Shown: positions 1-10,319 of the stretch, piece by piece
Position numbering within the stretch: the first letter of the stretch is position 1
Layout: each line of letters begins with the position of its first letter
Source: Amphiduros pacificus
Taxonomy: Eukaryota > Annelida > Polychaeta > Phyllodocida > Hesionidae
Reading direction: 5' to 3'
Length of the DNA stretch: 64,000 nt
Assembly (NCBI GenBank): GCA_949316495.1
Contig: OX439012.1
Coordinates: 23,098,666-23,162,665, forward strand
Position numbers and translations under genes: made by a program
Notes under the pieces: generated by a model
What the model saw: the letters and a program-made list of their open reading frames with translations, nothing else
Told to the model about the DNA's origin: nothing
The model's database searches: none

Positions 1-469
1 AAGCTTTTTTGCAGTATTCACATTTTTGTCTTGACAATACAATTGCACAGAAATGTCTGGCTAACGCACGTTATGTAGTTCTTGAACACGAACATGTATT
101 GAATCAAACAAAAATAATCATGAGCCATGACATTAAGCAATGTTATGCTTACACAAGCAATAATTGCATGACCCTTTCATTTTGTCATTTATTTCGAGTA
201 TAAATTCCATGTACTGGGAGTGTGCTTTTGTATGTACGGGAATTACAAAGGCTGGTAGATTTTGGAAGTAAATTATGTATATCCGCTGTCCCTCATGGAA
301 AGGAAATATCACAAAGAGCACAAACAAATTCATATATCAAATTTCCCATTTACTTTTAGATGGCAAGTTTATGTTAATTAGAGCATTTTATTCATCTTCA
401 TCAATTATTTTCACAGAATAGCTACTGACCATTTTACTATAGCTAAATTTCACATTACAATGAGAAGAA
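1..469. other. AT-rich intergenic DNA, no gene seen
   Basis: Short open frames occur on both strands, but none shows a recognisable domain, a biased composition or a plausible splice context. I see no repeat or RNA gene here. Confidence 0.55.
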
Positions 470-662
470 ATGTGGAATGGTATTTTTACGACCCTTTCAG
501 CACCAATGGCCGTATGGCTTGACCTTTGAGCCTTTTAACCAATGTGAAAGTAACACTGGTAGCAGTGGGATTCGAACCCACTACTTCCCGTCCTCTACTT
601 ACATAATCAAGAAAAACAATTCCATCGCTTTACCAACTAACTGTGCTTATGGGGCCGGTCGC
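470..662 (-). mobile_element. tRNA-derived SINE, family B, minus strand
   Basis: Read on the minus strand, the element starts with a tRNA-like head. It has an A-box-like segment (CAGTTAGTTGGTAAAGCGAT) and a clear B box (GGGTTCGAATCCC). A body with ACTTTCACATTGGTTAAAAG follows, and the end reads CTGAAAGGGTCGTAAAAA. The same head, body and end recur at 10205-10318, 18240-18426 and 19902-20092, which defines a family. The spacing between boxes is too long for a functional tRNA. I found no target-site duplication by eye, and the exact ends are approximate. Confidence 0.75.
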
Positions 663-1888
663 ATGACAATCCAATGAAAATATTCAACTTTTTCATATAA
701 CATCATGCATTTTATCACTTTATTCTAAAATACCCAATATATATAAGAATATAATGGTGTGTGATCCTGTCATATATCCTAAATGAGCAGTCAAAAGACA
801 TCATCAATCTCGCACAAGCACGTGGCGTCTCTTTCATGTTCCTCCCCTGTGTTTTATATATCTTTTGAACTGTCACGGGAAGCTCAGCGCAACGAAACAG
901 ATCCCAGCTCTAGAATAATAAAACATCACTTAAATACCAGATAGGCAGGTCTATAAACGAGATTGATAAAGACATATTAATGAAACCCCCCCAAACATGC
1001 AAATGTTCAACAGGATATCAAGTAGCAATGAATCGTTCCATTCTCTGAGATTAAAACGTATTGTCAAATACATTTGATGCTAATACAATTGTATGGCATG
1101 CCTATTATTGTGATAGGTTTGAACATGTAATTATGCCTAATGGAAGACTAATATTAGTGACCCCCTGGAGATACAACATTAAATTGATGAGTTCAAAGAA
1201 TTCACAGTTGATCCCGTAAACTAATCATATTTAACTTTTCTGTGGAGCTAGTGACTTCCTTATTAGGATAACTATTTTCAAAAAGGATGTTTTTGTTGTA
1301 AATCTTCCAGGGGTGATTATTTGATAACCAACAGCTCGCTGTAATCCCCCAAAGACTTAGTTTATTAATCATTAAGAATTGGGCCAAAGTTTAATATTTG
1401 AATTAGTTATTTTTTAGGAATTAAACTTATGTTCAGGGAATTACAGAAGATGATATGGAGAGAATTTAATCTTTCATCTAAGACTTTTTTCTATTCACCA
1501 TCCGTTTTTATGTGTACATTTTAATTTTATGTCAAATGATATGATGTGCTAAAAAAATATTCTGTGATAACATATTCTGGGTGTGGTCAACATGAGGAAT
1601 TAAAACTAAACAAGACAAAGTATTAATTTTCATATTACTGAAACCCAATATTGGGCAGATATTGGACACTACTAGATATGTGTGCAATCGGCAAATGAGT
1701 TCATTGAAAGTTAGTAACTAGTTTTTACAGGATTCTGTTACAAGGGTTTGCGTACAAAACCAAAGATATTAGTGATATGAATACAAAATAAACTTGCAAC
1801 AGCAGAGCCACAAAATGAAGTATTTGGTTCATTGACTGTTAATAAAATCAATCATGCCACAAGACACAATCCGTTATTGGGATTCAAA
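663..1888. other. Intergenic DNA, no gene seen
   Basis: No coding feature is recognised. A slightly GC-richer patch at about 780-915 stands out from the AT-rich surroundings and could be regulatory, but it has no motif I can name. The rest looks like neutral, AT-rich DNA. Confidence 0.5.
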
Positions 1889-2285
1889 ACACAGCTGGTG
1901 ACTTCTTGCAGCAAGTCATTCTAGCAACCAATAAGGTTCAGTCCACAGCTGGGGGCCTCTTGCAACGAATCATAGTCCAATAGGGTTCAGTCCACAACTG
2001 GGGGCCTCTTGCAACAACTCATAGTCCAATAGGGTTCAGTCCACAACTGGGGGCCTCTTGCAACAACTCATAGTCCAATAGGGTTCAGTCCACAACTGGG
2101 GGCCTCTTGCAACAACTCATAGTCCAATAGGGTTCAGTCCACAACTGGGGGCCTCTTGCAACAACTCATAGTCCAATAGGGTTCAGTCCACAACTGGGGG
2201 CCTCTTGCAACAACTCATAGTCCAATAGGGTTCAGTCCACAACTGGGGGCCTCTTGCAACAACTCATAGTCCAATAGGGCTCAGA
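1889..2285 (+). repeat. Minisatellite, 49-bp unit, about 8 copies
   Basis: A 49-bp unit beginning CAGTCCACAACTGGGGGCCT repeats from about 1939, with starts at 1939, 1988 and 2037 and then every 49 bases. The inner copies are almost identical. The first copy, from about 1889, is clearly diverged, as expected at the edge of an array that expands in its centre. The unit is not a multiple of three, and nothing suggests coding. Confidence 0.9.
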
Positions 2286-2350
2286 CCTGAACGATAGTAT
2301 TTCATTTGTTTTCATTACGTTTTTTTGATTGAATGACCTGTGCCGTAAGG

Positions 2351-2385
2351 CATTCATTCATTCATTCGTTCATTAATTCATTTAA
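2351..2385 (+). repeat. Imperfect (ATTC)n tract
   Basis: A short run of ATTC units with a few substitutions lies just upstream of the 97-bp diverged repeat. Confidence 0.7.
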
Positions 2386-2388
2386 TTG

Positions 2389-2742
2389 CATTAAAAGAAC
2401 ATTTAATCAACATTTAGATTCCAATCCATTTAATGACACATCAATCAATACATGGGAACAATATAATCTCTGGGTCAAACACCTGAATGTAATTCATAAA
2501 ATAGATGCCTCTAAATACTGTTATAATGATAAAACCCTTTTTCAGAAATGATAATCAATGTGACTCTTTGACTCATGAGGTTGCCAAACATTAATTATGA
2601 AAAACATTATGGCAACTATTTAATATATACATGGTACATAAAACACATTAAAGAAATATTTGATCAACATTTAGATTTCAGTCTGTCTAATGACACATTA
2701 ACCCTTACATGAGTACAATACAGCCATTGGGTCACACACCTG
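2389..2742 (+). repeat. Pair of diverged 97-bp direct repeats
   Basis: Positions 2389-2485 and 2646-2742 align over 97 bases without a gap, at roughly 78 percent identity by eye. Both run from CATTAAA to CACACCTG or AACACCTG, and most differences are transitions. The copies are 257 bases apart. In one frame both give a similar peptide (QHLD, then NDT, then QY, WV and HL), but the second copy has an in-frame stop. This may be an old duplication or part of a degraded element that I do not recognise. Confidence 0.6.
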
Positions 2743-3750
2743 CCCCTCTCTTCTGAACATTGAACCCAAGATGATTAGATCATCTCGGTTCATTAAATGA
2801 TATCTACATATAATTGTTATCCTATTCAGCCTAAAATATCTACATGAACATCTACGAGAGATTTTTATTACACTTATGATTTGTATATTTTATTCTGTTT
2901 TTTTTCTTTGTCAAATATGAACTGGTAAGGTTGTGTTCTTGTACTTGTCAGATATCACTGAAATGTATTAAATTATTGTGCTCTAAATCAATGGTTTTTA
3001 AAGCTAATGTGAGCATGACTCTTATTCCCGGAAGTTGGCATTATGCATTGATAAGCATCTCAGCCACACATATTTTATTACTTTCATCCATTTTCAATAC
3101 ATTTTTATTATAGGAAATACAGGCTTAAAAATATATTAAAAAAACAAGTAGGAAAATAGTGTATTCTTCAGCTCCAGCAGCGGAAATACCATTTATTCTT
3201 ATTCACATTAATATATGATGTTATTCAATCATTCAGTGAATAACGAAATGAAATCGTGACAGCTTGGAATGGAAATACTAATTGAAATCAAAATTAATCA
3301 ATAATTATATCAAATTTAATTGAAAACCATCAGGTCAATAGATAAAGGAAAAACACTTTATTTGTGAAACTCGCACATTGTTTAAACATATAATATATAT
3401 ATATATATATATTACTTACATCCAGTGACACATATCTGTGTCAATTAAAATTGACTGTCGAATATTGGTATTAATTGGTTCTCAAGGGAATGTAATGACA
3501 TGTGTTGTGCATCGAATTTTACCCATTATTGTAGATACTAACAATATTTTGCTATGTCACTATGGTAAAAAGGATTAATTCAAGCTTATTGATTATCTGT
3601 TTCTGGAGAAAATATTGTATTGTGTCTTATTCTCGAAGTTTACTTCGAATTAGTCTCAGATAATGCAGGATGAAAACTTGAACAGGATGTCTCAGTTTGT
3701 AAACGTTATACAGAGCCGCTACCCAAACGTGTATACGATACTATCGCGGG
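2743..3750. other. AT-rich intergenic DNA with a small (AT)n
   Basis: No gene is seen. A short (AT)n tract lies at about 3388-3413. The small ORF near 2931 has no recognisable domain. Confidence 0.55.
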
Positions 3751-3751
3751 G

Positions 3752-3835
3752 CGATATATGGTGGCTCAGTGGTCAAGACGTCTGTCTCTGATGTTAAATG
3801 TCCATAATTCAAATCCCAGCTGGTGGGACAAGCAC
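3752..3835 (+). mobile_element. tRNA-like SINE head, third type
   Basis: The sequence holds an A-box-like TGGCTCAGTGGTC and, about 40 bases later, a B-box-like ATTCAAATCCCAGC, in the layout of a tRNA-derived SINE head. It does not match the bodies of the other two SINE families here. Cloverleaf pairing is poor, so a functional tRNA gene is unlikely. What follows (about 3836-3960) may be its body, but there is no second copy to compare. Confidence 0.45.
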
Positions 3836-4179
3836 TTGTTTCATCTTTTTTCATCTTCAACAAACATATGTGCTCAGTGACGAAAAAAGACGAAATATTC
3901 ATGTTAAATTTGAGTATTATACTTGTCAGAATATGTAAAACTAAATTAAACTTCGAGTAACCTTTGAGTACTTATTTCAAACAAGAGGGATATGATTACA
4001 CTCTCGGTTTATATCGGTCAGGTGTTTCTGGGAAGGTCATATCAAGTAGGTCATCCAGGTAGACGTCTGCTCAGGTATCATTACAACCGCTCAGACAACA
4101 TCTGAACCCCCGAGCCCAATCAGATATATGCTGCAAAGTCTCTTTACTACAATTGATAGAAAATGCCAATATAAGATAT

Positions 4180-4376
<197 letters not shown>

Positions 4377-4500
4377 AGACTTATGGGAACAATCTGGGGC
4401 TCAGGCTCGGGTACCAGCATGACACGCCCCCCAGGGTGGGGTCTGGGTACTTAAAGGCAAGCCCGCCAATTAATATCATTGTTCAGTTACAAGGCGCTGA

Positions 4501-4501
<1 letters not shown>

Positions 4502-4540
<39 letters not shown>
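4502..4540. repeat. (AT)n microsatellite, short
   Basis: An AT dinucleotide run with one TTT interruption, directly next to the palindrome that follows. Confidence 0.9.
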
Positions 4541-4574
4541 GTCTGGATAAGATAAGATAAGATAAGATAAGATA

Positions 4575-4658
<84 letters not shown>

Positions 4659-4693
4659 TATCTTATCTTATCTTATCTTATCTTATCCAGACA
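4540..4693. repeat. Perfect 154-bp palindrome, GATAA arms and (AT)n core
   Basis: The left arm is TGTCTG followed by six GATAA units and GAT. The right arm is ATC, six TTATC units and CAGACA. Between them lies a pure AT run that is itself self-complementary. I checked the arms base by base: 4540 pairs with 4693, and the symmetry stops at 4539/4694. Each arm therefore holds six GATA-factor-type AGATAA/TTATCT motifs. The structure could extrude as a cruciform and is expected to be unstable. Confidence 0.95.
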
Positions 4694-4977
4694 CCATTCT
4701 GGGCACTTGTACGTTTCAAACTATTCGAAATAAACAGTTTTTTTTAAATGAAATGTTTCTAATAAAGGTGATTGTTTTGTTTCGACAATGTAAACACATC
4801 AGCGTATTTTGATCATTTTCACAATAGTATACAACCATTCATACCATCCTAGCAGACATGTCATGCGAGATCCACATACTTTTGTGGTTGGAATCTCAGA
4901 AACTCGTGGAAAACCTATTAACTAGCTTTCTGATGTGCTCTGGGAAACGTTGAATGTCTGGTTCAGTTATATACGTG

Positions 4978-4999
4978 GTAAACACGTGGTAAACACGTG
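4978..4999 (+). promoter_or_regulatory. Tandem forkhead-type and E-box motifs
   Basis: GTAAACA (a forkhead core) at 4978-4984 abuts CACGTG (an E-box) at 4983-4988, and the pair repeats at 4989-4995 and 4994-4999. The sequence is exact, but a role is only inferred. It is far from either gene found here and could be chance. Confidence 0.3.
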
Positions 5000-5016
5000 A
5001 TCAGACGTCATAGAGA

Positions 5017-5268
5017 GTAAGCTTTTGAACAACGATTCCTCTGTGATGATGTTAAGGTTGTGGATTCTATTCCCATCCGTACTGAGATTTAGTTCACAGT
5101 TTTTTCATGAGCTGTGGTATGTGCCTGAAGGGTTAACCCATTGTCCTTGTAAATCTGTGACCTGAAACATATAGATTGAATATCTTCTAAATACTCATCA
5201 CTTGGGTTATGTTGTATATGTGGTCATGTCAGTGACCTGCGGAATGATCATTCAGTAAGGCGGCACCC
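5017..5268 (+). mobile_element. SINE family A, plus strand, interrupted
   Basis: A degraded tRNA-like head (5017-5090) leads into the family A body, with TTGTCCTTGTAAATCTGTGACC at about 5140-5162. The body resumes at about 5225 with the dinucleotide-rich block around GACCTGCG and GGCGGCAC. Between 5166 and 5224 lies about 60 bases foreign to the SINE, which recur at 5951-6012. The 3' part is replaced by an inverted copy beginning at about 5265. Confidence 0.7.
5167..5227 (+). repeat. 60-bp segment duplicated at 5951-6012
   Basis: The segment from ACATATAGATTGAATAT to TGTATATGTGGTCAT is present here and at 5951-6012, with about two differences. Here it interrupts a SINE; there it stands alone. 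The likely direction is a copy from 5951 into the SINE, but this is inference. Confidence 0.8.
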
Positions 5269-5424
5269 GATCACAGATTTACAAGGACAAAGGGCCACAG
5301 GTCATGTGTGAAATTGTATTATGAATTAAATCTCGGCACGGCCGGGGATGGAACCCACGACCATTGGATCACCACAGAGGAACTTATGCTAATAACCTGG
5401 CGCTCTAACCATCTGCCCCACAGC
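5265..5424 (-). mobile_element. SINE family A, minus strand, head portion
   Basis: On the minus strand, the tRNA-like head has an A-box-like GGCAGATGGTTAGAGCGCCA and a B box, GTGGGTTCCATCCC, followed by the start of the body. It meets the preceding plus-strand copy tail to tail, forming an imperfect inverted pair. It lacks the family's 3' tail. Confidence 0.75.
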
Positions 5425-5504
5425 TGATGTTGTGTGCGATCAGCTTGAAAATATCCAGATAATTTTTCTCACCGACATAATTCCCATTTTTCATTAAAAC
5501 AATA

Positions 5505-5810
5505 TTTCACGTCTTTCACATGAATAATTCATTCACGTCATTTACATGAATAATTCATTCACGTTATTCACATTTCAATTCATGTATTTTCCATGTGAAT
5601 GATTCACGTCTTTTCCATGTGAATAATTCATGTATTTTCCATGTGAATAATTCATGTACTTTCCATGTGAATGATATGTGTCTTTTCCATGTGAATGATT
5701 CGTGACCTTTCCATGTGAATAATTAATGGCTTATCCTTGTGAATTATTATATTTTATATGTGAATAATTTATGTATTTTGCACATAAATGATTCACGCTC
5801 CTTACACGTG
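5505..5810 (+). repeat. Imperfect tandem repeat, about 26-bp unit
   Basis: About a dozen loosely conserved units share TTTTCCATGTGAAT followed by AATTCATG or close variants. The period wavers between about 24 and 30 bases, so this is an aged array. Confidence 0.8.
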
Positions 5811-5824
5811 GAAATGACCATGCC

Positions 5825-8090
5825 ATTTTGCTTTGCATATATCTTCAGTAATCCACAACAAAACCACATCTGAAATAGACCGGAATACGTTTTGCCTTGC
5901 ATCTTATTACATTTCATAGTATTACCTGCCAGCCACTATATTTGTCTTAAACATATAGATTGAATATGTTCTAAATACTCATCACTTGTGTTATGTTGTA
6001 TATGTGGTCATTATTCTTTAATATTAAGAACATTAATGCACAAAGTGAAATTCATCTTCCAACTCACATCTAAATATACATATTATTAATTTGAATCATA
6101 TGTTCCCCTTTTGATTCAAATAGCTAATATTTAATATAAGATTTACATTTTTGTTAAACTTGTGACGATAATAGTTTACATAAAATAAGGTTTCAAAAGT
6201 TGTTTAGAAATAACGTTATTTCTTACTCTTGGTTTTTGTGTGCCTTATATGATTATCTATCAAAATAAAATCAAGCACACGATTTTTGTTAAAAATTATC
6301 TGCCATTTAGTTTTCTCAGAATATAATCTGATTCCTCATTATGAGGTATTCATTTACCTTATTTCTTGGCAGGAAAGATCCAAAGGGATGCTAGAAATTG
6401 GTTTTGGTTTTGCACCAATTTTCATTTCCACAGGTCGGTATCATCAAATTATCATAATGGAGATTGCAATAATTTGCGTGAGGAATAGTGTATGTTTAAA
6501 ATATAGAAAATATGCGGGTATTTGCCACGCCAAACAAAGCGCAAACAAAGTGCAAAAGATTAATTTGTATCAGAGTTACAAAAAAAGGACAGAATTAAGA
6601 AATCATAAACACATTTCAACATGGTGCCTTCAGGAATGGGTTAAATTCCCTCATATTTGACAAACAGATAAAAACTAAAAATTGATATCACTCAGCAAAT
6701 AATAGCCCCTTTAAGTCATTCAAATATAAAAGGTTAAGGTTAGAAAACACATTTTGTTGACAGATCCTGTGTAATAGTATAATTATACATTTCATTTCTC
6801 TCTGAAAATATTTTAATACTGGAGAGATGCCTCAAGGGGCTGAAATGTGAGGTAACAACAACATATATTACAAAATTGAGTTACTATTAAATGCATGCAA
6901 CACTGATTTGTCAACATGTTGTTGTTTTGGGAATTTGACAAACACATGAGCATGTGTCAATTGACAAAATAAAAAAAAAACACGAAAAAATGGATCATTT
7001 CCCCAGGATATGATTTAATTGTTTTTAAAAATGTCATCTGCAATGAGGCTACTCTGCTCAGAGGATCCTGGGTTTACACTGACTGTGCCAGCAATGACAT
7101 GCATCTGCGTCTATTGTACATGTAGCTTCAGCATAATCAAAGAAGACAACTGCGCTCTTTGACAGGCTTCAGATAGCAGAGTGCCATTGGGACCAAATGC
7201 CCTACTCTTTTGAGAGGAGTGACTGTTGATCATGTTTTGTTTTATCACATAGACATGGCAACACAATCTATTTATAACCAATCCTGGAGCACCGGATGGA
7301 ATGGAAAACCAGCTGAGCCACGTGACAACCTGTGACCTTGTCTATGATGACAGATAAGCTCCAAATATGGGAGTGACCCTTAGAACCTAATATAATAGAT
7401 ACTACTGACTAATAGATACTGTCTTAGTCAACAGTGATCTCCAGTTCAACAGACTCATTAAATTCAGTGCTTACATAACCTGCTTTCATATATCATCGGT
7501 GTGATTAGAGTTTTCCATCTGGCTTGAACAAATCAGTATTTCATACTTGCCATCATTGATCTTCCACTTATTGGCAATGGGAAAAGTTCTTCCATATTTA
7601 TAGCAATGTTCAATCTCATGTCTAGACATGTCTACTTTATGTCTTCCTACCTTATCCACAGAGATGTATCTGTGTGTCGTCAATAAATATATGGTAGCTA
7701 AGTGGCGACACATAGTACTATTGGAACTACTTATAAACAGATTGGAATATAGCAGCAAGGTCATTCCATCCGTGAGAGAGATATGAGTGAAGTGACCAAA
7801 GCCCTTTTGGTCAATTTTGAAATAAAGATTAGGATAGAGACTATCCCATAATCTTTCTCAGTCAGCTCATGCCCTTATTAATGGATCAATGAGAGCATTT
7901 TCATGTTTGCAGATAATATAGCATCTATTTTCTGTCTATATGATGGCAGACAGAAGCTCAGCAAAGTATTTGTGTAATAGCCATGAAGATATTGGGTCCC
8001 AGATCACTTGATTTATTGCTGCTAATGAACCTCAGCACTTTCTCTGAGGGAGGAGGTTTAATAAGATCTAGAGTTCTGAGATGCATAGTG
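5825..8090. other. Intergenic DNA, no gene seen
   Basis: It contains the second copy of the 60-bp duplication (5951-6012). An open frame of 124 codons lies at 6286-6660. It has no recognisable domain, signal peptide or membrane pattern and begins in AT-rich DNA, so I treat it as chance. A small hairpin lies at 7824-7856: stem AAAGATTA plus GGATA, 5-base loop and a 2-base bulge. Otherwise I see nothing. Confidence 0.5.
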
Positions 8091-8094
8091 TGCA

Positions 8095-9740
8095 TAGACA
8101 TCTGGTGAACCAAGCCATCTGTTGAACCAAGCCATCTGGTGAACCAAGCCATCTGGTGGACCAAGCCATGGTGGACCAAGCCATGGTGGACCAAGCCATC
8201 TGGTGGACCAAGCCATCTGGTGAACCAAGTCATCTGGTGAACCAAGCCATCTGGTGAACCAAGTCATCTGGTGAACCAAGCCATCTGGTGAACCAAGCCA
8301 TCTGGTGAACCAAGTCATCTGGTGAACCAAGCCATCTGGTGAACCAAGTCATCTGGTGAACCAAGCCATCTGGTGCTCCAAGCCATCTGTTGAACCAAGC
8401 CATCTGGTGCACCAAGCTATCTGGTGAACCAAGTCATCTGGTGAACCAAGTCATCTGGTGGACCAAGCCATCTGGTGATCCAAGCCATCTGGTGATCCAA
8501 GCCATCTGGTGGACCAAACCATCTGGTGGACCAAACCATCTGGTGAACCAAGTCATCTGGTGGACCAAGCTATCTGATGGACCAAGCCATCTGGTGAACC
8601 AAGCCATCTGGTGAACCAAGCCATCTGGTGCTCCAAGCCATCTGATGGAGCAAGTCCCATCTGGTGGACCACGCCATCTGATGGTCCGAGTCATCTGGTG
8701 AACTGAGTCATCTGGTGGACCGAGTCATCTGGTGAACCAAGCCATATGGTGGACCGAGTCATCTGGTGGACCGAGCCATATGGTGGACCGAGACATCTAG
8801 TGGACCATGCCATCTGGTGGACCGAGACATCTGGTGGACCACGCCATCTGGTGGACCAAGTCATCTGGTGAACCAAACCATCTGGTGGACCAAGCCATCT
8901 GGTGATTTAAACCATCTGGTGGACCTAGCCATCTAATGGACCAAGCCATCTGGTGGACCGAGCCATATGGTGGACCGAGACATTTGGTGGACCACGCCAT
9001 ATGGTGGACCGAACCATCTGGTGGACCACGCCATCTGGTCAACCCAGCCATCTGGTGGACCAAGCCGTCGGTGGACCAAGCTATTTGATGGACCAAGCTA
9101 TTTGATGGACCAAGCTATTTGATGGACCAAGCCATCTGGTGAACCAAGCCATCTGGTGACCAAGCCATCGGTGAACCAAGCCATGTGTTGCACCAAGCCA
9201 TCTGGTGGACCACGCCATCTGGTCAACCCAGCCATCTGGTGGACCAAGCCGTCGGTGGACCAAGCTATTTGATGGACCAAGCTATTTGATGGACCAAGCT
9301 ATTTGATGGACCACGCCATCTGGTCAACCCAGCCATCTGGTGGACCAAGCCGTCGGTGGACCAAGCTATTTGATGGACCAAGCTATTTGATGGACCAAGC
9401 TATTTGATGGGCCAAGCCATCTGGTGGACCAAGCCATCTAGTGGACCAAGCCATATGTGGCACCAAGCCATCTGGTGAACCAAGCCATCTGGTGAACCAA
9501 GCCATCTGGTGAACCAAACCATCTGATGAACCAAACCATTTGGTTGACCAAACCATCTGGTGGACCAAAACATCTGATGGACCAAACCATCTGGTGGACC
9601 AAACCTCTGGTGGACCAAACCATCTGGTGGACCAAGCCATCTGGTGATTTAAACCATCTGGTGGACCAAACCATCTGGTGGACCAAGCCATCTGGTGGAC
9701 CAAGCCATCTGATGGACCAAGCTATTTGATGAACAACAAT
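8095..9740. repeat. Minisatellite, 17-bp unit, about 97 copies
   Basis: The consensus unit is GAACCAAGCCATCTGGT, with frequent variants at positions 2-3 (AA or GA), 8 (G or A), 9 (C or T) and the last bases. The variants are not random. The left part is rich in GAACC, the middle in GGACCGAG, and the right in GGACCAAAC. Three near-identical composite blocks containing GCCGTCGGTGG and three ATTTGATGG units start at about 9026, 9210 and 9311. Because 17 is not a multiple of three, the minus strand stays open in all three frames over long distances. The resulting Trp- and Pro-rich peptides (such as MVHQMAW and RWLGPPDG) are a by-product of the repeat and not evidence of a gene. Confidence 0.95.
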
Positions 9741-10204
9741 TTCTGGTGAACCATACATACAATAACTGACCAGATTTGGTAGCTCGAAGGCCCAAAATGT
9801 CTCGTAAAATATAAAAAAACCAGATGAAATGCACAGTGTGACAAAAGAATGCAAGACTGATGTCTTAATATTTAGCAGATCATATTGGTTCTCTTGACTG
9901 TTTATCTCGGTCTGTTGAGCTTTAAACATCCAAGGTAAACGTTAACCTTAGTAAAGTACCAGAGGTCTTCTTAACCGTGTCTCCATAAGCGGCATTCTCA
10001 GCTGACAAGCAGCAATGAGACCAATGTGTGCCCGATTTTGTCCATTTTTTCAACTGCTTCCATATCCTCTCCCTCTGTTATTCCCTCTGTCTAAACAAAC
10101 ATTGCCGGTGTTTGCAGACTATGAGAAGACATTGTCTGGAATCAGCGATATATAAATATTTCCCTTACCTGGCCAATATAACGTGCAGAGCCGACATCAC
10201 CAGC

Positions 10205-10318
10205 AAAGTTGATAGAACAAAGAAAATGTGACTCATTTGGTTATATACATGGAGGAAAGGAGGTGGTGGGTTCTACTCCCAATGCCATTGATATGGCCGT
10301 TATTACTGAAAGAGTAAA
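10205..10318 (+). mobile_element. SINE family B fragment, plus strand
   Basis: The B box region (GGTGGTGGGTTCTACTCCC) and the 3' end (ATGGCCGTTATTACTGAAAG) match the other family B copies, but the middle of the body is missing and the A box is degraded. An A-rich tract follows to about 10360. Confidence 0.65.
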
Positions 10319-10319
10319 A

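Noticed and set aside
6286-6660. 124-codon open frame as a gene
   Set aside because: No domain, signal or composition bias is seen, and there is no supporting context; this length is expected by chance in a 64-kb window.
8058-9929. A dozen open frames across the 17-bp array as a repeat-protein gene
   Set aside because: A period of 17 keeps all frames open by default. There is no promoter, no start in good context and no frame preference.
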